Source of the DNA: a virus
DNA: 39,423 nucleotides
Virus record (IMG/VR): IMGVR_UViG_3300017735_000029
Span: 1-39,423 of that record
Strand: one strand, 5' to 3'
The notes beneath the pieces are model-generated. The model was not told where the DNA came from, searched no databases, and worked only from the letters and a program-made list of their open reading frames with translations. This document shows, in pieces, positions 26,317 through 32,338 of the stretch (position 1 is the stretch's first letter; each line of letters begins with the position of its first letter). A program made the translations under genes and the position numbers.

Positions 26317-27971
26317 TAGTATCCTTTATTTCTGGTATCAAGTGCATTTATGATACTAGGGTTGTAGTGGTCTGGTCCGTCGCCAGAGTTTATCATGCGC
26401 AGATAGCGCATTACGTCAAAAAAGTCCTTCAGTGCTTCGTCGTTTTTCCCGTTGCTATTGTAGTTAATTATGCTGTCCAGGGTGTTCTCGCAGCTTTCGT
26501 GCAGGTAGCACAAGGGCTTATTTGCTGCATCCACGCTGGCATTTGGATTGTAAGCGAACCATTCGTCCAGCGCTGCTATGCCCGTTTCCTCCATTACTCC
26601 GCTGCTAGGAATGAAGTCCATGCCGTGATCCGAGAATACCGTGAATAGATCCTCGTTGTTCTCGTTTTCCCTGGCGAAGTATCTGCTGTCCCCTACGCGC
26701 TCGTAGACCTCAATACCCATTTCTTCTTCTATTTCGCGGAACAACTCTACATAGGCGGCAATGTCAAAGCCGATCTTCTTCGAGGCTGGCCCGTATTTCC
26801 ACCTGGGTTGACCGAACAGCGCCCATTCACCGTAGTTGTATCTGTCTGGCCACTCCCTAATGACGTATACTTCTCCTGCTTCATTTACAGCAGCCCAGAT
26901 AGACACAAAGTTCCTGGCACCCGCAGGGTCCAAGACCTGGTAGCAGGTGAAGTCCTTCTTTGAGGTTACGTCGGGAAAGCGCATTCCGTGCTGATTCTCC
27001 TTATCTCCCAATACATTTACCGATGTACTGAACATAGGTATAAGGGAGGTCATGCTCTTCACGGGTATACCGTAAGCACGAACCATAATTTCTTCTTCGG
27101 ACTGAGAAGCTAGATCCTTAGCGATTCTCGTGTAACCACCCCAAGGGTTTTCGTCGGAGTGCAGGTAGACAATCTTGGCGTCTCTCTCGCTGCAGGTCTG
27201 CACAACGGGTAGCTCCCTGTCCAGCAGTTCAGCGTATCTAGTCTCCTGTATCTCTGCCCCAGCTAAGTATTCAGCCACGAAGGGCGTGAAGCCGTCAATC
27301 GGTGTAAAACCAATAAGCATCTTGCTGTTTCGGGTAGCCAATCTGAACCTAAGGGTATTGACCAGGGTAGCGTCACCCAGGTATTCGTCCAACCAAGTCC
27401 CTATATTTATACCCTTCGGGTCCTTGAACCCGAACTCCATACCTTCTAGGATCGTCTGGTTATTACTGAACTGCGTGTAAGTCTTAAAATCTACCCGAGT
27501 TCTGGTGTCAGGGAAGATGAAGCTCTTGGCTGTGAAGCCATTCTGCATACTGTAGTTAATGTATCCCTCTATGCTCTTGGTCTTCTTCTTGAACTCCTTC
27601 GGCATCATTTCCCAGATTGCAGCTTGCTGCACCTTGATGCTAGTGTCTTCATTCTGGCTAAAGCATACAATGTGCCCGTCCATGCTTTCCTGGACGGCCC
27701 GCATGACCGCCTTGGCGCATCCTGTAGTCTTTCCACTTCTGTTGCCCCCTAGGACCAGTGCTTCATCCGAGGTTTCCAGGGCATCCTGGATCCGACTCCA
27801 ACCCGCCAAGTTGAACCCGTATCTAAGTGGGTCTTCAACGCTAGCCTGGATTCTCTCTTCGTGCTGCTTGTGCAGGTTCTTCAGTAAACCTGGGTCCTTG
27901 TCCCAGAGCTTAACTATCTCTGCATCCGTCAGAGACGGCAGCATGGGGTGCTTAGTAAATATTAAGGACAT
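26316..27971 (-). CDS. terL: Terminase large subunit
   Basis: A 551-residue protein. The ATPase domain has Walker A GGNRSGKT at residues 75-82 and a Walker B-like INIGTWLDE at about 188-196. The RNase H-like nuclease domain shows VLDPAG with D348, a GDSR motif near 426 and DFFDVMRYL near the C-terminus. Known: TerL pumps DNA into the procapsid through the portal and cuts the concatemer. Length and order of motifs are normal for the family. The gene starts 8 bases after the 66-residue gene. Confidence 0.93.
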   Translation of the reverse strand: MSLIFTKHPMLPSLTDAEIVKLWDKDPGLLKNLHKQHEERIQASVEDPLRYGFNLAGWSRIQDALETSDEALVLGGNRSGKTTGCAKAVMRAVQESMDGHIVCFSQNEDTSIKVQQAAIWEMMPKEFKKKTKSIEGYINYSMQNGFTAKSFIFPDTRTRVDFKTYTQFSNNQTILEGMEFGFKDPKGINIGTWLDEYLGDATLVNTLRFRLATRNSKMLIGFTPIDGFTPFVAEYLAGAEIQETRYAELLDRELPVVQTCSERDAKIVYLHSDENPWGGYTRIAKDLASQSEEEIMVRAYGIPVKSMTSLIPMFSTSVNVLGDKENQHGMRFPDVTSKKDFTCYQVLDPAGARNFVSIWAAVNEAGEVYVIREWPDRYNYGEWALFGQPRWKYGPASKKIGFDIAAYVELFREIEEEMGIEVYERVGDSRYFARENENNEDLFTVFSDHGMDFIPSSGVMEETGIAALDEWFAYNPNASVDAANKPLCYLHESCENTLDSIINYNSNGKNDEALKDFFDVMRYLRMINSGDGPDHYNPSIINALDTRNKGY

Positions 27972-27979
27972 TATTCGTC

Positions 27980-28180
27980 TTATTCATCTTCGTCGTCCCA
28001 GACGACCTCCACGGAGTCATCCTTGAATTCTAGGGCAGCTTCTCTCATAAGCATCCTAGCTACGGAAACGGTCGTGTAATCGGACTGCACTTCTCCTGAT
28101 TCATCCAGGACAATGATCATATAATTAGGGTAGTATTCCCCCAGGATCTCCTTTAGCTTACCTAGAACTTCTTCGTCCAT
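27980..28180 (-). CDS. Small acidic protein between terminase subunits
   Basis: A 66-residue acidic protein (MDEEVLGKLKEILGEYYPNY; ends VEVVWDDEDE). It starts in a TAATG overlap with the small terminase gene. The core YMIIVLDESGEVQSDYTTVS looks like a short alpha-beta fold. Similar small acidic proteins occur between terS and terL in other podoviruses. Function unknown. Confidence 0.65.
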   Translation of the reverse strand: MDEEVLGKLKEILGEYYPNYMIIVLDESGEVQSDYTTVSVARMLMREAALEFKDDSVEVVWDDEDE

Positions 28181-28770
28181 TAAGCATCCTCTTCTATGTC
28201 AATGACTTCCGCTTCTTCCGCCAGGGCAGCCTTGACCTTTGCAATCTCCTTGGCGTAGTCCTCGTCCGAGAAGGACTTGCGCTCTTCCACTATACTGGTA
28301 GCTTCGCCCCTGGCAGTGAGGGCTTCCCTACTAGCGTTGATCTTAGCTATTGAAAGCTCCTTTAGGTCCTTGAAGGATACCTGCATGTCTGGGTCGTTCT
28401 GCATTCTGTCTCGGACCTTCTCTATGAGGTCCTCCTCCAGGCTGGACATATTGACGTAGTTCCTGGCAGCTAGCTTACCCCCGAGTTCCTTGAACTTCTT
28501 AATGTGATCCGCGAACTCTACCATTATATGCACAACGGTATTCCTGGGGATCTTATAGTGCCGCACTATTCTAGTCTGGCTGTTGCCAGTGCTGAACAAA
28601 TAAAGCACCTTGGCTACCTTCTCAGGATTATGCCTGGCTAAGGACTTCACCTTTCGGACCTGCATCTCCTCTGCGTATTCCTGCACGGCGGACCTGATGT
28701 CCAGCATCAACTCTTCCTCGATTTCATCGAAGGCATTTTTTTCTTCATTTTTGGGGTTGACTTCTTTCAT
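28180..28770 (-). CDS. terS: Putative terminase small subunit
   Basis: A 196-residue protein with a helix-turn-helix at about residues 60-82 (GNSQTRIVRHYKIPRNTVVH), a long helical middle (EDLIEKVRDRMQNDPDM) and an acidic tail ending VIDIEEDA. First gene of the late arm and immediately upstream of terL, the usual place for the DNA-recognition subunit that selects phage DNA. It is driven by the strongest promoter found here (28797-28825). The ATG has no clear Shine-Dalgarno. The assignment rests on HTH plus context. Confidence 0.75.
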   Translation of the reverse strand: MKEVNPKNEEKNAFDEIEEELMLDIRSAVQEYAEEMQVRKVKSLARHNPEKVAKVLYLFSTGNSQTRIVRHYKIPRNTVVHIMVEFADHIKKFKELGGKLAARNYVNMSSLEEDLIEKVRDRMQNDPDMQVSFKDLKELSIAKINASREALTARGEATSIVEERKSFSDEDYAKEIAKVKAALAEEAEVIDIEEDA

Positions 28771-28795
28771 TTGGTGCCGTAGGACTGCGTGCGTA

Positions 28796-28804
28796 TGTTA
28801 TAAT
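28796..28804 (+). promoter_or_regulatory. Plus-strand extended -10 overlapping the late promoter
   Basis: The plus strand reads TGTTATAATAC: a perfect extended -10 (28796-28804) whose hexamer overlaps the minus-strand -10 by four bases. Predicted plus start is near 28811 and minus start near 28790. One symmetric -10 region could thus fire both arms, and only one polymerase could occupy it at a time. Confidence 0.55.
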
Positions 28805-28825
28805 ACACCACAGAAAGCCTGTCAA
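28797..28825 (-). promoter_or_regulatory. Late promoter, near-consensus sigma70
   Basis: The minus strand has -35 TTGACA (28825-28820), a 17-base spacer and -10 TATAAC (28802-28797). Only one -10 base deviates from consensus. Predicted start is near 28790, about 20 bases before the small terminase ATG. It should be read by unmodified host RNA polymerase, so it probably needs a repressor or other control to be late. Confidence 0.85.
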
Positions 28826-28969
28826 GGGTTTTCAGACATAGTCCCTAGGGTAAGCCTTTTACGGTGCAAACGACCCTACAGATAGCATCTGACGCGACAC
28901 AAAACGAACGCAGTCCAGCTGGATAAAGAACTGATAGGGATATTGGTTCTCTACCTGGGCTATGGGTTT

Positions 28970-28994
28970 GTTCCCCTGAATACATGAAGGGAAC
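28970..28994. repeat. Inverted repeat GTTCCC/GGGAAC
   Basis: A 6-bp perfect inverted repeat with 13 bases between arms, in the putative early leader. Could be an operator or an RNA hairpin. Confidence 0.5.
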
Positions 28995-29045
28995 TATAAA
29001 ATAACGCTGCAGTATTACGGATCACTTTTCGATAATACCTAGTCC

Positions 29046-29064
29046 GACAATACCTCGTATTGTC
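29046..29064. repeat. 19-base palindrome GAC...GTC (8-3-8)
   Basis: GACAATAC, spacer CTC, GTATTGTC: a perfect 8-3-8 inverted repeat. The same geometry, with the same GAC/GTC ends, occurs at 29548-29566. It is a candidate binding site for a dimeric regulator, or an RNA stem-loop with a 3-base loop. Confidence 0.6.
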
Positions 29065-29075
29065 TACTACTGCAT

Positions 29076-29094
29076 GCTTTGCTAATGGCGAAGC
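29076..29094 (+). repeat. Hairpin upstream of the HNH-like gene
   Basis: GCTTTGC and GCGAAGC form a 7-bp stem (one G-U) around loop TAATG, ending 17 bases before the -10 at 29111. It occupies the -35 position of that promoter, so it may mark an activator or repressor site. Confidence 0.5.
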
Positions 29095-29110
29095 TGTATC
29101 TAAAAATCTA

Positions 29111-29128
29111 TGCTAAAATACATCCATG
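29111..29128 (+). promoter_or_regulatory. Extended -10 promoter fused to the start codon
   Basis: TGCTAAAATACATCCATG: extended -10 TG-C-TAAAAT, then six bases to the ATG at 29126. It matches the cassettes at 6338 and 19861 (consensus TGMTAWAATACRNCYATG). It predicts a leaderless mRNA for the HNH-like gene, which has no Shine-Dalgarno. Confidence 0.65.
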
Positions 29129-29368
29129 ACCTATAAAGAAAAAATTGCTAAGCTCAAAGACAAGGCATACAATGCCAGACCAGAGCAAAAGAAACGCAGA
29201 GCTCAACGTAATAAAGCCAGAAGAGCTGCAATCCGTAAATACGGAAAATCCGCCCTCCAGGGCAAAGATATAGATCATAAAGATGGTAACCCTATGAATG
29301 GATGCAAATCCAACCTAAGAGTTATGTCTATTAAGACTAACAGAGGAAGAAACAATCGACCTAGATAA
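29126..29368 (+). CDS. Small HNH-endonuclease-like protein
   Basis: An 80-residue very basic protein. The N-terminal half is Lys/Arg-rich (RPEQKKRRAQRNKARRAAIR), the C-terminal half has DIDHKDGNPMNGCKSNLRVM, which fits the DH...N...N core of HNH nucleases (H51 region), followed by a basic NRGRNNRPR tail. It is shorter than classical HNH enzymes and lacks zinc-binding Cys pairs. Possible roles: packaging-associated nicking or a host-DNA attack early in infection. It is the first gene of the plus arm, with its own promoter and terminator. Confidence 0.7.
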   Translation: MTYKEKIAKLKDKAYNARPEQKKRRAQRNKARRAAIRKYGKSALQGKDIDHKDGNPMNGCKSNLRVMSIKTNRGRNNRPR

Positions 29369-29369
29369 A

Positions 29370-29393
29370 GCCCCCTTGAGGGGGTTTTTTTTT
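29370..29393 (+). terminator. Terminator of the HNH-like unit
   Basis: CCCCC TTGA GGGGG followed by nine T, starting two bases after the stop codon. Isolates the HNH-like gene as a single-gene unit. Confidence 0.9.
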
Positions 29394-29457
29394 ACGACGT
29401 AGTGAATGCATTACTGGATTGCTGCTGACTGCGATCGACTGACACCCCCACCCCTTT

Positions 29458-29526
29458 ATGACAGCCAATCCTGCGCAAGCTATGCTGCTTCGCTATTATA
29501 GCATACTTGCTTGTATTGGCTCTCAT
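29458..29526 (+). ncRNA. Long hairpin element 1 (possible structured RNA or cis element)
   Basis: ATGACAGCCAAT pairs with ATTGGCTCTCAT (11 of 12), followed inward by CAAG/CTTG and TATGCT/AGCATA with a bulged C, and a 13-base loop. Its outer arms recur in element 2 (30074-30155) as TGAYAGCCA and TGGCTCTCATCA, while the cores differ. Whether it acts as RNA or as DNA is unknown. Confidence 0.5.
29495..29503 (-). promoter_or_regulatory. Possible minus-strand extended -10 inside element 1
   Basis: The minus strand reads TGCTATAAT in the loop and inner arm of the hairpin. No good -35. If active it would make an antisense RNA across the HNH-like unit toward the late promoter. Confidence 0.35.
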
Positions 29527-29547
29527 CAATCGGGCTAATGCTGGGGC

Positions 29548-29566
29548 GACTTTCTATTAGAAAGTC
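29548..29566. repeat. 19-base palindrome GAC...GTC (8-3-8), second site
   Basis: GACTTTCT, spacer ATT, AGAAAGTC: a perfect 8-3-8 inverted repeat 30 bases upstream of the promoter-like pair at 29597. Same geometry and ends as 29046-29064, different core. Confidence 0.6.
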
Positions 29567-29596
29567 TTATACGTATCATTTTGGGCAAATAAGTTA

Positions 29597-29625
29597 TCGA
29601 CCATTTTTTGAATCTGTGAAATAAT
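29597..29625 (+). promoter_or_regulatory. Putative promoter of the 83-residue gene
   Basis: TCGACC (4 of 6 for -35), 17-base spacer, AATAAT (5 of 6 for -10). Predicted start near 29632 gives a leader of about 47 bases containing a GGCAG/CTGCC mini-hairpin. Confidence 0.5.
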
Positions 29626-29678
29626 CTAGTCAGCCAAGGCAGTCTGCCGAAGCACTAACAGAAAAAGAAAGTTCAAAT

Positions 29679-29930
29679 ATGAGTGGTTCTTACACCATCA
29701 AAGTCACATCATCCGTAAAGGATGCCATCCTCAAAGCAGTTGAATCAGAGCACGAAAGAGCTCATGAAGCCGCTTCACTGATCACCTTCAAAGCAGATGA
29801 CTCCTTCGAGGAGTGGACTCGCGTCAACGAGCCAGAGTTAACTCGGCTCAAGAACGCGACTCTGCTTGCCACTGAGATCGGCTACAACTTCAAGTGGAAG
29901 TTGGTCGAGGAAGAAGATTCCGCTGAATAG
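29679..29930 (+). CDS. Small acidic hypothetical protein with own promoter and terminator
   Basis: An 83-residue protein starting MSGSYTIKVTSSVKDAILKA, mostly helical and acidic (ends KLVEEEDSAE). No family recognised. It forms a single-gene unit: promoter-like pair upstream, GNRA-capped hairpin and terminator downstream. The A-rich leader (aaaaagaaag) has only a weak Shine-Dalgarno. Individually wrapped small early genes are often host-takeover or anti-defence genes; that is inference. Confidence 0.6.
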   Translation: MSGSYTIKVTSSVKDAILKAVESEHERAHEAASLITFKADDSFEEWTRVNEPELTRLKNATLLATEIGYNFKWKLVEEEDSAE

Positions 29931-29942
29931 CGACTGTTAGCT

Positions 29943-29970
29943 GACCTGCCCAGAGCAATCTGGGTGGGTC
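29943..29970 (+). other. 3' hairpin with GCAA tetraloop
   Basis: GACCTGCCCAGA pairs with TCTGGGTGGGTC (12 bp, two G-U) around a GCAA (GNRA) loop. No T-tract follows; a true terminator comes 14 bases later. It may stabilise the 3' end or act as a protein or RNA contact. Confidence 0.65.
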
Positions 29971-29983
29971 TTAACAATACAAG

Positions 29984-30010
29984 CTCCGCCAGAAATGGCG
30001 GGGTTTTTTT
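29984..30010 (+). terminator. Terminator of the 83-residue gene
   Basis: CTCCGCC AGAAAT GGCGGGG (7 bp, one G-U) followed by seven T. Confidence 0.9.
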
Positions 30011-30041
30011 GTGCCTATGTATCTGGGTCTATCTACAAATT

Positions 30042-30068
30042 GGGGGGCATACAGGGGGGATACGGGGG
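30042..30068 (+). repeat. Three spaced G-runs (5-6 G each)
   Basis: Runs of six, six and five G separated by six and four bases, each followed by an AYA/AAA-type tail, like three short iterons. A fourth close run for a canonical G-quadruplex is lacking, so any quadruplex would need bulged or longer-loop geometry. Confidence 0.5.
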
Positions 30069-30073
30069 CAAAC

Positions 30074-30155
30074 GTGATAGCCAGATGAACAAAAAACTAT
30101 TTATAGTTTGTGGCAAGAGCCACTATATAGTTTTTCTACATCTGGCTCTCATCAC
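30074..30155 (+). ncRNA. Long three-part hairpin element 2
   Basis: Outer stem GTGAT and GCCAGATG with CATCTGGC and ATCAC (small internal loop), middle stem AAAAACTAT with ATAGTTTTT, inner stem GTGGC/GCCAC around AAGA. The outer arms match those of element 1 (TGAYAGCCA; TGGCTCTCATCA); the core is different but also self-complementary, which supports selection for structure. Confidence 0.55.
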
Positions 30156-30309
30156 CTAGGGGCATTAGCTCAGCTTATTCTGTCACCTTTGCGCAGAACC
30201 TGTCTTACTGGTTACTTATGAGGGTTAAATTGCTCTCGGTTTGCTGTATATATTCCGATACACTCGGCATGCACGCACTGTGCACAATACAAACCAAACC
30301 AAAAAGAAC

Positions 30310-30726
30310 ATGAAAATACAAATCAATACCGAAGCAGAACTCGACATCGACGCACTAGCAGACGCCCTCGACTCAAGCATTGAGTCGAAGGTTGACGCTT
30401 TCGTCGATTCGGCAATCGATAACTACAATTTCTATGACATCGTTCGCGATCAAATCGGAGATATCGATCTCAGCTACGAAGTCAGCTCATGCATTGACGA
30501 CAGAGACGACTTAGTCGGCAATGACGAAATGGTAGAGGTCGAATCGAGAATTACCGACCTGGAGGAGACAATCGCTCGACTAAGCCAAGCACTGCCGAAC
30601 GCCGAGCTCGCTAAATCGATCACAGCGAACGAAGAGCTGCAAACGAAATACAACGAGCTAGAATCGAAGTTCAAGAAAATGGCGGGACTTGAAGACGTCT
30701 CGGATTACGAAAAGGATCAAATATAA
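30310..30726 (+). CDS. Very acidic hypothetical protein with coiled coil
   Basis: A 138-residue protein from ATG 30310. About 30 percent Asp+Glu. N-terminal DIDALADALDSSIESKVDAF, an acidic middle (SCIDDRDDLVGNDEMVEVE) and a predicted coiled coil at about 78-125 (ITDLEETIARLSQAL, ELQTKYNELESKFKKM). The leader is an A/C-rich tract (acaaaccaaaccaaaaagaac) without Shine-Dalgarno. It has its own terminator. Strong acidity allows a DNA-mimic or protein-interaction role, but nothing proves it. Confidence 0.65.
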   Translation: MKIQINTEAELDIDALADALDSSIESKVDAFVDSAIDNYNFYDIVRDQIGDIDLSYEVSSCIDDRDDLVGNDEMVEVESRITDLEETIARLSQALPNAELAKSITANEELQTKYNELESKFKKMAGLEDVSDYEKDQI

Positions 30727-30743
30727 TTTGTTCAATGGTTCAA

Positions 30744-30772
30744 GGTGGCGGGTTTATCCCGTCGCCTTTTTT
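30744..30772 (+). terminator. Terminator of the 138-residue gene
   Basis: GGTGGCGGG TTTAT CCCGTCGCC (9 bp, two G-U) followed by six T. Confidence 0.9.
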
Positions 30773-30830
30773 CGTGCAATTTTAAAACAAAACAAAAACC
30801 CAAACAGAAGCCCAAGGGAGGGCAAAAGAT

Positions 30831-31436
30831 ATGATAAAAATCACAGACACAACGGACAGAAAAATATACAATAGCCTTGATCGTTGGCTACAGCACGCAA
30901 ACAGAGGGCAAGTCAAGGCGGGCAAGGTATGGTATGAAGAAGCGCAAGCATGGTGCCAAGAAACCGCGAACGAGTTCAAGATTGATCCTTACAAAGTCGC
31001 GGGCGTCTTGTCTGCACTTTCACCGAATAACAAATGGGAGCGCAACAAGCAAGATGCCTACAGCGTAATCAATGCGCACTGGTATGGATCTGGTGCGGAC
31101 TCCGTCAAATGTTGCACTTACAACGCGAACAAGTTGAAAGCTTTCGCCATACTGGCGGACAAGGTTTCACTCTCGGAGAAGTCACCGAAGACGCACGCTT
31201 TCGCAATGAATGTCGGTTTGCTTTCACCTGATCACATCACAGCGGACAAGTGGCACATCCGAGCTTGCCTAGTTCGTCCAGAACAGGGCGTAACGGAAAC
31301 CGCCGAGAGTTGCACGTCTGCACAATACCGCCGAATTGAAGCAGTGACTGTGAAACTTGCGCACGCAAACGAGCTCAAGGGATACGAAGCGCAAGCGATC
31401 ATCTGGTGCACAATCAAGGACACTTGGGACAGGTAA
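30831..31436 (+). CDS. Uncharacterised phage protein resembling HhH-GPD DNA glycosylases
   Basis: A 201-residue protein belonging to a widespread uncharacterised phage family (I believe the one catalogued as DUF7178). Seen: KVAGVLSALSPNNKWERNKQ (residues 55-74), NANKLKAFAIL (98-108), SPKTHAFAMNV (118-128) and HITADKWHIRA (135-145). This order resembles HhH-GPD base-excision glycosylases: a LSxQTS-like helix, the KAxxL helix, the hairpin GKxTAxxV, then VDTHVxR with catalytic Asp (here D139). The resemblance is pattern-level only. It has a good Shine-Dalgarno (gggagg near 30816) and its own terminator. Confidence 0.65.
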   Translation: MIKITDTTDRKIYNSLDRWLQHANRGQVKAGKVWYEEAQAWCQETANEFKIDPYKVAGVLSALSPNNKWERNKQDAYSVINAHWYGSGADSVKCCTYNANKLKAFAILADKVSLSEKSPKTHAFAMNVGLLSPDHITADKWHIRACLVRPEQGVTETAESCTSAQYRRIEAVTVKLAHANELKGYEAQAIIWCTIKDTWDR

Positions 31437-31440
31437 CAGC

Positions 31441-31473
31441 AAACCCTAGTCGGTATATCTGGCTAGGGTTTTT
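31441..31473 (+). terminator. Terminator of the HhH-like gene
   Basis: AAACCCTAGTCGG TATAT CTGGCTAGGGTTT: a 13-bp stem with two G-U pairs followed by T. It starts 4 bases after the stop codon. Confidence 0.88.
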
Positions 31474-31539
31474 CTCGTGCATCAGCTATCACACATACAG
31501 AACGGAGCCCAAACCGAATAAAAGGGGGGACAATTTATT

Positions 31540-31845
31540 ATGAAAACAGAACACAAAGAATACAGCAAGACAACTACCGAGCATCTCACACTTGAGAACT
31601 CGTTTGGAATCATCAGGGAAAATGCAGAAGTCAAACTCAACTGCACAGTCGGCATCAAGGACAGCACCTACGGGTGGTTTGAGATCTTTGACGAAGAGAC
31701 GGGGGGTCATGACTGGCACGCCGAAGGCGGTCTCTGGTTCGACAACAAGGAAGTCACCGATTACGACGGGGTCTTCTCTCTGCCATCTGGCGTAATTGAG
31801 CTACTTAATGAAAAGGGCTACAACACAGAGGAGGTAGCAGGATGA
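31540..31845 (+). CDS. Hypothetical protein, first gene of the small-protein operon
   Basis: A 101-residue protein: beta-rich with many aromatic residues in the middle (STYGWFEIFDEETGGHDWHA, EGGLWFDNKEV), acidic C-terminus. Strong Shine-Dalgarno-like ggggggac upstream. It overlaps the next gene by ATGA. No family identified. The protein begins an operon of nine or ten tiny genes. Confidence 0.65.
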   Translation: MKTEHKEYSKTTTEHLTLENSFGIIRENAEVKLNCTVGIKDSTYGWFEIFDEETGGHDWHAEGGLWFDNKEVTDYDGVFSLPSGVIELLNEKGYNTEEVAG

Positions 31846-32138
31846 AGGAGACAATACTCAGAGGGACAATCGCAAAGTTGGACATCGAGGTGCAGTCAGC
31901 ACTCGACGAAACAGAACCGCACGATTACTACGAGAGACTGGTGCGGATAGAAGCACTGGTGAAGGAGTTGTCGCCGATGGCGAAGGACATAATGATCCTG
32001 TCGATGACCGCATACAATACTGGCTATACCGACGGAATGTCTGGGGACAACTACAAGTCGCCATACTCAACTAAAGATGAACGAAGTGCCGATTACGCTT
32101 TCGGCTTTCAAATGGGAACAAAGGAATACGAATCATGA
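31842..32138 (+). CDS. Hypothetical helical protein
   Basis: A 98-residue, mostly helical protein (GTIAKLDIEVQSALDETE, EALVKELSPMAKDIM) with a GYTDGMSGD...YAFGFQMG C-terminal part that resembles repeated helix-turn motifs in small phage proteins. ATGA overlaps at both ends. Good Shine-Dalgarno (aggagg) inside the upstream gene. Function unknown. Confidence 0.6.
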   Translation: MKETILRGTIAKLDIEVQSALDETEPHDYYERLVRIEALVKELSPMAKDIMILSMTAYNTGYTDGMSGDNYKSPYSTKDERSADYAFGFQMGTKEYES

Positions 32139-32338
32139 AAACAAACATAGAAAAAGTAACTAGCGCGATGGACTTCGGTTCACCGCTGAATCAAGTAGTG
32201 ATCCTCTCGGCAATTGAAAAATACTGCGAGCAGGTGTCGAAGATAGAAGAGCAACCCGAGAACTGGACTAATGGTCTGGTCTCCTGGGAGGCTTGGAAAC
32301 AATCATGCAAGGACGTAGAAAGGAGGATCTTTGAATGA
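32135..32338 (+). CDS. Hypothetical small protein
   Basis: A 67-residue acidic helical protein (MDFGSPLNQVVILSAIEKYC). The pattern of a short N-terminal region followed by QxxILxAIxxYC and a WxxWxxxCxxxxxR tail is typical of small proteins in T7-like and aquatic phages whose function is unknown. ATGA overlaps at both ends. Confidence 0.6.
   Translation: MKTNIEKVTSAMDFGSPLNQVVILSAIEKYCEQVSKIEEQPENWTNGLVSWEAWKQSCKDVERRIFE

Larger units (their letters stand above)
28771..29125. other. Divergent control region between the two arms
   Basis: These 355 bases have no convincing gene. They hold the late promoter, an overlapping plus-strand promoter sharing the same -10, three short inverted repeats (28970-28994, 29046-29064, 29076-29094) and, at the right edge, the promoter/start cassette of the HNH-like gene. 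It is the natural place for an early/late switch and a candidate origin region. No consensus DnaA box was seen. Confidence 0.7.
29394..29678. other. Structured non-coding stretch before the 83-residue gene
   Basis: These 285 bases contain no supported gene. They hold a C-run (CACCCCCACCCC near 29443), a long imperfect inverted repeat (29458-29526), an 8-3-8 palindrome (29548-29566) and a promoter-like pair (29597-29625). Such dense secondary structure in a compact phage genome suggests regulation, a small RNA or part of an origin. Confidence 0.6.
30011..30309. other. Structured non-coding stretch before the 138-residue gene
   Basis: About 300 bases without a supported gene. It contains three G-runs (30042-30068), hairpin element 2 (30074-30155), a GCATTAGC that is the reverse complement of GCTAATGC after element 1, and AT-rich TATATATT near 30247 that could be a -10. 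An in-frame extension of the downstream gene to a TTG at 30241 exists but is not credible. Confidence 0.55.

Noticed and set aside
29431-29460. GACTG/GATC direct-repeat cluster as an iteron array
   Set aside because: Only two short imperfect copies; not enough to claim an origin.
29594-29602. DnaA box TTATCGACC
   Set aside because: Two mismatches to the consensus and no neighbouring boxes; it overlaps the promoter-like hexamer.
30024-30068. Canonical G-quadruplex
   Set aside because: Only three close G-runs are present; the fourth (GGG near 30025) would need a loop of about 14 bases.
30241-30309. Upstream TTG start extending the 138-residue protein
   Set aside because: The added residues cross the putative promoter and have no ribosome site; ATG 30310 is the natural start of the acidic protein.
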